A DNA stretch of 64,000 nucleotides from Paragorgia papillata (lineage: Eukaryota; Cnidaria; Anthozoa; Scleralcyonacea; Coralliidae). Of this stretch, positions 58,001 through 64,000 are shown piece by piece (within the stretch, counting starts at the first letter, position 1; each line of letters begins with the position of its first letter). Location of the stretch: positions 4,239,501 through 4,303,500 of the forward strand of contig JAWNZC010000322.1 of NCBI GenBank assembly GCA_035771165.1. The letters run 5' to 3'. The position numbers and the translations under genes were made by a program. Under the pieces are notes generated by a model. It did not search any database and was not told the DNA's origin. It worked only from the letters and a program-made list of their open reading frames with translations.

Positions 58001-60095
58001 ATTCAGATCAAATCTTCTTTCAACATTTTCGATCACGAAAGCTTGCGAAATGACCAAGCAGCCATACGCGAAACCCTGGGTACGAGGTTGCCATACGCGC
58101 AGGCTAACGCAGGCTACCATATACGCGTGGCATATACGCGTTTCATGAATCATGTCTCTTGTTACGTTGTGAACCGCTGACTATTAAAACTGCAATCACA
58201 TATGGGCTCGAGATACCTGCGAGTTGATCCTTATTCTGTGCCTGCGACATTCATTTCATTCGCCTATGTTGTTTACATCTGTCTGTAAACTTTGTCTGTC
58301 ACACACAGACATACTCACACGGATATCGAACAAAAAGTATTGAATCATATTCATTGTAATGTTTATGTAACTTGCAATGTGGAAGCCATTAAATTTTGCT
58401 TGATATGGTTGAGAATTAGATAAGAATTTTAAAAAAATATGACCGCAAGATTCTCCGGTCTCTGGGTTATTTGGGATTGGAATGTTTAATATCCTCCATT
58501 TGTCAAGCAGACAACTTATGAAGCCATGGTTTAAAAACAGGCTTAAAAAGTACACCGATAGAGTTTTTGGAATCAGACATGTTGACGTGACTCGATCCAG
58601 CCGTCCAAATGCTAAGCAAGAGTATATATAGCGTCAAACACCTGATTGCATTAGCAATTTATTGGTTATAGTATTGGAATATTTTCTCTCGAGAACTGTA
58701 TATTCAAAACCCCGTCACTTCAGTCAGTAAATTACAATACCTAAATCCTGGAATTACAGTACTACTCACACTCTTGATAATCTTTATAAAATAAATAATA
58801 ATTTTCTGGCACTAATAAGCGAAAGTAGTGCCACGAATCAAAAAGTGCCGCTAAGGGTAAACGCCTATACTGCAGGCTACGCTAAACAACAGTGCATGCA
58901 GCATAAAATACATGAAAATAAAAAATTAACTTCCCGCCATCTCTTTCCCACGGCATTTAACTAATTTTCGTTTATGTAAATTTATATTTTCAAATAGATT
59001 TCTTTCTGTTTCTATTTTGAATTTTTGAAAGCCTAATAAAATAGTATCAAACTGCATTTGTATCGAAACAAGAGACTGAGTTGAATGTTAAAGGATGCTT
59101 AGGAGGGTACAGCGAAAGGGGAACTCTATACAACGGACACTAATATTATTGATTCAGCATTTATTTGCATGTATATGTACAAGTTCACTACTTCAGTTCC
59201 AAATGTATGTTTTCAACCGCAAATCATTTACAAACAAGACGCCTGCTCAGGCGTTCACTCGGGCTACTGATTTCTGAAAGCTTCGCGTAGCCTGTGCGTA
59301 CTCTAGCAAGACTACATGGCAATGGCAATGCATAAATTTTCACAAATAGAATCTATGGTCTTATATGAATTGCAGCGGTGCAGGAAGCGCCGAAGGTTTG
59401 CTAATATTATAAATGTAAACAAGGCCGTTTCTCTGAAAATTAAACAACGGATCTAATATATTTAGTAGACAAAACCTATAGTGTCGGATTCGGCAGATTC
59501 AAGCGATCATTTTGATATAGAATTTATTTAAATTCGGACAAACAGAAAATATTTAAACATGTTTTGAAACACACGTTTCCAAATGTAATACGACACGCGA
59601 TATCTAGACATGAACTGAACAGTTCAACATATTGATATCTTTAATACCGGTATTTGCTCTATTCGGTGCTTATTATTATACTTGCATTTTGTAGTACGTA
59701 AAAGATGACGAGCTATTTCAAAACAGGTTGGTCCTGGCCTTGCTGCTTTATAGTTTATAATCCGACAACTAGGTCTACCGCGATCGCCCGCGGCGTGTGC
59801 AGTTGTAAACATTGTAAAGCTTTTGTAAGCATGTTTGTGATGAATTGAAGACAATTGTCAGCCGCACTACTGATCAACTATAACTCGGTCACTTGCAAAG
59901 CTATTCAAACAAGTAAACAACTGAGAAACAGTGAAATGTCTTGAAAATATTCAAAAACATCGATAAAATTTTTAATACACCTTGATTCGCTGAATACAGT
60001 CCGACTACTCTGACATCTTTGTTTGAGACAACTGCTGTGTAGTGTGGCAGTGTGCCAAGAAATGTCGTGGAAATATTCAAAAACATCGATTGGCG
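58001..60095. other. 5' flank of the LRR gene and intergenic sequence
   Basis: CCCTGGGTACGAGG at 58074-58087 marks a short repeat directly upstream of the proposed first exon. AATATTCAAAAACATCGAT is directly repeated at 59948 and 60072. No further gene recognised. Confidence 0.4.
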
Positions 60096-60374
60096 AGGTA
60101 TCATTACCTTCAAATTATGAAGCTTAACCAACATTAAAACCACCATCTGATTGGACAACCTTTTAAAACGAATCCTCACCCCCATACCACCCCCGGTAAT
60201 CACGCCCCCCGGAAACCCTAAACCTAACCACAACCCTCCGGAAAAAGGTGCCTGCTCTCAGACCCCGACCACAACACCCCTCTAGGATTTTTAGCTTTAT
60301 GTGTTCAAGATTAACATCCCGCATGTGGGATGGTTATATTAGATGGTTAAGCTTCATATTTTGTAACCGATGAT
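60096..60374. mobile_element. MITE with CGAGGTATCAT ends
   Basis: CGAGGTATCAT and ATGAAGCTTAACCA on the left; inverted TGGTTAAGCTTCATA and ATGATACCTCG on the right. ATTGG flanks both sides (TCGATTGG if the TIR is taken shorter), so a 5-8 bp duplication. Confidence 0.7.
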
Positions 60375-60616
60375 ACCTCGATTGGCATGAAAGTTAAATC
60401 TCGGTTTCGCAAAGCCTGCTGGGGCAATATCGCAAACCCAAAAAAAAATCGCGAAACCTTGGGACTCGGCTACCACAGGTAGCCCGAGTAATTATGGTGA
60501 TTCTATATATAAGCTAAACAATAATGCCAATAAAAGGAGGTGTATATAGAATACAGTCATGCAAACCTGTATTAAGGGGACACCCTCGGGGAATTGGTTA
60601 GTGCCCGCTTAGTAGT

Positions 60617-61970
60617 ACCCTGGTCCCAGAGGTCCTACGCCGCCCGCTCCCCCCCGAAATGCTGTGGCCGTTTCATTGATCGCTCCGATCTGTTAGGGGG
60701 GTTTCGATTAAAAAAAAATAATTACACAATAATTTCACAGGCGTGAAGAAATATACTGCATCTTGTAAGGCGTTTGTAGCATCGTTACGTTAAAATCGCC
60801 GAAGCAAAATTGCAAAACAAAGCCGTACAGGACAAGAACTAACAAATACCGTTGCTGGTGCACATTTCCGGGTCGTACCTCTGGGGTCGTACCTTGGTAC
60901 ACCGAGTCTGCAGTGCGTGAGAGGTATAAATATTATTTCAGTGCGTAGACTAAACTATTATATATTTCTCTTACTCAAGAAATATTTCTACGTTGGCATA
61001 TGGATTGGGCGATCGAGTATTAAAATCTGAAAATTAATCTGCCGCCGAACTATAAATTTTTGCGTTGTAGTTGTACACAACTACACATACATAAAATTCG
61101 GTTTCGTTTTCGCAATTTTTCTGAATAGCAGCGGTATAGAAACTAAAGCGCCATGGGGAAAAAATTCTACCCTATGGATAAGAATTTTCCTGTTATTCCT
61201 GTTATTGTAGATTGCAAGTGATTTTGAAACGATCAAACGAATAAATAATTTGATCACTGAAGCGGTTGGGCGAGTATTCAGCGCAACTAATATGTCTTGT
61301 CTCGTGGGCCGTTGGGTTTTTTTTCTTGCTCGACTGGTAAAACGGCCAAATTTCTAGACTTTTATAGTTTATTTCTCCTAGCCTGCGCCTCAAACGTCCT
61401 TAATAAATAAAAATTTCTATTAGTGGTGCAAAAAGTTTTAACCCCCGGTCAAGTTAATTAGATTACTGCAACATGAAAGTGAGATTAGTAGCGTCTTCGA
61501 CCAGAGGTTCTCTCGCCGCTTTCAGCAATTCGGGGGGGGGGGGGGAGCGGGCGGCGTAGGACCTCAGGGTAGCTTAATAGAGGTGTCCTCAACACCGCTG
61601 CCAAACGTTTGCGCATGCGTGAATTCGCTGAGAAAACATTGCAAGAGAAGTGGGGACTAGCCGTGGCGACAACAACCAGACAGTGAAGACTAAGTAAGAC
61701 TCGACTATTCATTTGTGTTTTAAAAATAGGGTAAAGAAAATTACGAAGGGGTAAATTCAGAATATGTTACAATATCGACAAGGAAGCCATGCACAAATTA
61801 CCTACCTTATCTTTTTGGTAGTATGCTTATAATCAGTTTAACTTTTGTGTCAGATTCTCGGACCAGTCCAAATATTTCAGTGTTTTCCCGTTCTTTTTTC
61901 GAGGACGAGCTTGGACGTCGCACATGCGCAAAACGTTTGGCAGCGGTGTTGGTGTCCTCTTAATAGAGGT
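60617..61970. repeat. Overlapping inverted repeats with pogo-like motifs
   Basis: GAGGTCCTACGCCGCCCGCT at 60629-60650 returns inverted near 61545-61563 next to a G-run. AATAGAGGTGTCCTCAACAC and CGCTGCCAAACG at 61576-61612 return inverted at 61928-61966. ATTAAG(A/G)GGACACC motifs resemble pogo-type termini. CTCGTACCCAG occurs twice at 61974-62003. No gene. Confidence 0.6.
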
Positions 61971-62188
61971 TCTCGTACCCAGGCCCCTGTCAACCTCGTA
62001 CCCAGACCCATGCCCCCCCCGGATGCCAGATCTGTTTTCCCAATTATTAGAACCAATAAACGATATTCGTAATACAAATGTGTTTAACAATAACATGGAT
62101 AACAAAAATTTAAAATATGATGCAAATCCCGATTGTTTGATGTCTATGCGAAGAGCAATTTAGATTAAGTTAGCTGAACGAGTACTAC

Positions 62189-64000
62189 AATCCTGGACAA
62201 AAGTGCTTGGGACACTATGCGAAAATCGTCAAAATCGGCAAAGTGGCCCAACAGTTTTGTCCAGGATTGTCTGAAAATGACGAGTTTATGATTTTTCAAT
62301 AAAACACAGCTTTTTAACTTTGTAACATTGCAAAATATATACAGTTTAATAAAAGAGCCCCCATCTCTGCTCCCCCTTACCCCCTCAATGGGGAAAGGAT
62401 CACTGGAGCAGAGTCTCTGCAGAGTTCCCACCCGCACCGGTACCACCCGCACGAGAGCTCTATTTAATTTGCATATTCACCAAACCTTCTATACCCCACA
62501 AACAGTTTGTTGTTCATGCATGTGGGAGCGTATTTATGTCATTTTCGAGCAAACTGCGCAGAATCGCCGCCCCCAAATTGTTTTTTTTCCTCGATTTTGT
62601 TTAATTCGTCATTTTCTGACAATCCTGGACAAAAGTGCTTGGGACACTATGCGAAAATCGTCAAAATCGGCAAAGTGGCCCAACAGTTTTGTCCAGGATT
62701 GTCTGAAAATGACGAGTTTATGATTTTTCAATAAAACACAGCTTTTTAACTTTGTAACATTGCAAAATATATACAGTTTAATAAAAGAGCCCCCATCTCC
62801 GCTCCCCCTTACCCCCTCAATGGGGAAAGGATCACTGGAGCAGAGTCTCTGCAGAGTTCCCACCCGCACCGGTACCACCCGCACGAGAGCTCTATTTAAT
62901 TTGCATATTCACCAAACCTTCTATACCCCACAAACAGTTTGTTGTTCATGCATGTGGGAGCGTATTTATGTCATTTTCGAGCAAACTGCGCAGAATCGCC
63001 GCCCCCAAATTGTTTTTTTCCTCGATTTTGTTTAATTCGTCATTTTCTGACAATCCTGGACAAAAGTGCTTGGGACACTATGCGAAAATCGTCAAAATCG
63101 GCAAAGTGGCCCAACAGTTTTGTCCAGGATTGTCTGAAAATGACGAGTTTATGATTTTTCAATAAAACACAGCTTTTTAACTTTGTAACATTGCAAAATA
63201 TATACAGTTTAATAAAAGAGCCCCCATCTCCGCTCCCCCTTACCCCCTCAATGGGGAAAGGATCACTGGAGCAGAGTCTCTGCAGAGTTCCCACCCGCAC
63301 CGGTACCACCCGCACGAGAGCTCTATTTAATTTGCATATTCACCAAACCTTCTATACCCCACAAACAGTTTGTTGTTCATGCATGTGGGAGCGTATTTAT
63401 GTCATTTTCGAGCAAACTGCGCAGAATCGCCGCCCCCAAATTGTTTTTTTTCCTCGATTTTGTTTAATTCGTCATTTTCTGACAATCCTGGACAAAAGTG
63501 CTTGGGACACTATGCGAAAATCGTCAAAATCGGCAAAGTGGCCCAACAGTTTTGTCCAGGATTGTCTGAAAATGACGAGTTTATGATTTTTTCAATAAAA
63601 CACAGCTTTTTAACTTTGTAACATTGCAAAATATATACAGTTTAATAAAAGAGCCCCCATCTCTGCTCCCCCTTACCCCCTCAATGGGGAAAGGATCACT
63701 GGAGCAGAGTCTCTGCAGAGTTCCCACCCGCACCGGTACCACCCGCACGAGAGCTCTATTTAATTTGCATATTCACCAAACCTTCTATACCCCACAAACA
63801 GTTTGTTGTTCATGCATGTGGGAGCGTATTTATGTCATTTTCGAGCAAACTGCGCAGAATCGCCGCCCCCAAATTGTTTTTTTCCTCGATTTTGTTTAAT
63901 TCGTCATTTTCTGACAATCCTGGACAAAAGTGCTTGGGACACTATGCGAAAATCGTCAAAATCGGCAAAGTGGCCCAACAGTTTTGTCCAGGATTGTCTG
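62189..64000 (+). repeat. 431-432-bp satellite array, at least 4.2 units, open at window end
   Basis: AATCCTGGACAAAAGTGCTT occurs at 62189, 62621, 63052, 63484 and 63916. Units differ by only a few bases (mostly T-run length). Every unit contains a hairpin with 29-bp arms (62606-62634 and 62687-62715; one mismatch, 52-nt loop). The array begins inside the left arm of that hairpin. Frames across it repeat with the unit and carry no known domain. Confidence 0.95.

Noticed and set aside
58256..58555. 99-codon - strand frame faintly resembling an RRM (NNPETGESCGHIFLKF)
   Set aside because: The match to RNP-type motifs is weak, the second RNP-like strand is unconvincing, and no exon context supports it.
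62328..63899. Recurrent 91-131 codon frames in the terminal repeats
   Set aside because: They recur once per satellite unit, overlap on both strands and have no recognisable domain.

Overview
The window reads as metazoan nuclear DNA from a repeat-rich, AT-rich invertebrate genome, most likely a cnidarian. This rests on large GT-AG introns, an intronless rhodopsin-class GPCR, an SLC16-type transporter, and the repertoire of elements: hAT, Ty3/Gypsy, DIRS-like, Penelope-like, non-LTR, TIR/foldback MITEs and a 5S/tRNA-derived SINE. Species cannot be named from the sequence alone. No prokaryotic operon structure is present.

Three host genes can be assembled. (1) A monocarboxylate-transporter-like (SLC16/MFS) gene on the + strand, four exons between 18211 and 30061, predicted 422 aa; its three introns are packed with MITEs. 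(2) An intronless class-A GPCR on the - strand, 33380-34264, 294 aa. (3) A - strand gene with eight coding exons between 58000 and 43858 (611 aa) that joins an N-terminal leucine-rich-repeat domain to an ADP-ribosylglycohydrolase-fold domain. All splice phases match, yet both metal-binding Asp motifs of the ADP-ribosylhydrolase family are replaced, so it is predicted to be a pseudoenzyme or binding module.

Element layout. 1-1990: 3' part of a hAT transposon with an intact 512-codon reading frame and subterminal repeats. 2000-6100: microsatellite-seeding retroelement tails, a tandem 277-nt retrozyme-like dimer with two hammerhead ribozymes (4251-4738), and gag-like and DIRS-like fragments. 6087-8310: two arrays of a 33-bp minisatellite. 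8545-12390: a decayed Ty3/Gypsy element on the - strand. 12510-18000: a dense nest of MITEs, several with readable target-site duplications and empty sites. 18400-32950: the transporter gene with intronic MITEs, a SINE and two further hammerhead-like motifs. 34400-43850: hAT-like and foldback elements, a long-inverted-repeat element carrying decayed PB1-like and CCHC zinc-knuckle coding sequence, a 1.75-kb element with GAGTC-rich arms, and a third retrozyme copy abutting the stop codon of the LRR gene. 44000-58000: introns of the LRR gene containing foldbacks, pogo-like MITEs, a hAT insertion with a clean 8-bp duplication, a Penelope-like remnant and non-LTR fragments. 62189-64000: a 431-432-bp satellite that runs off the window end.

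The most interesting items are the retrozyme-like hammerhead units (three near-identical copies, two in tandem), the LRR/ADP-ribosylglycohydrolase fusion with degenerate catalytic residues, the PB1/CCHC cargo between long inverted repeats, and several transposon insertions whose empty sites are visible in the same window.
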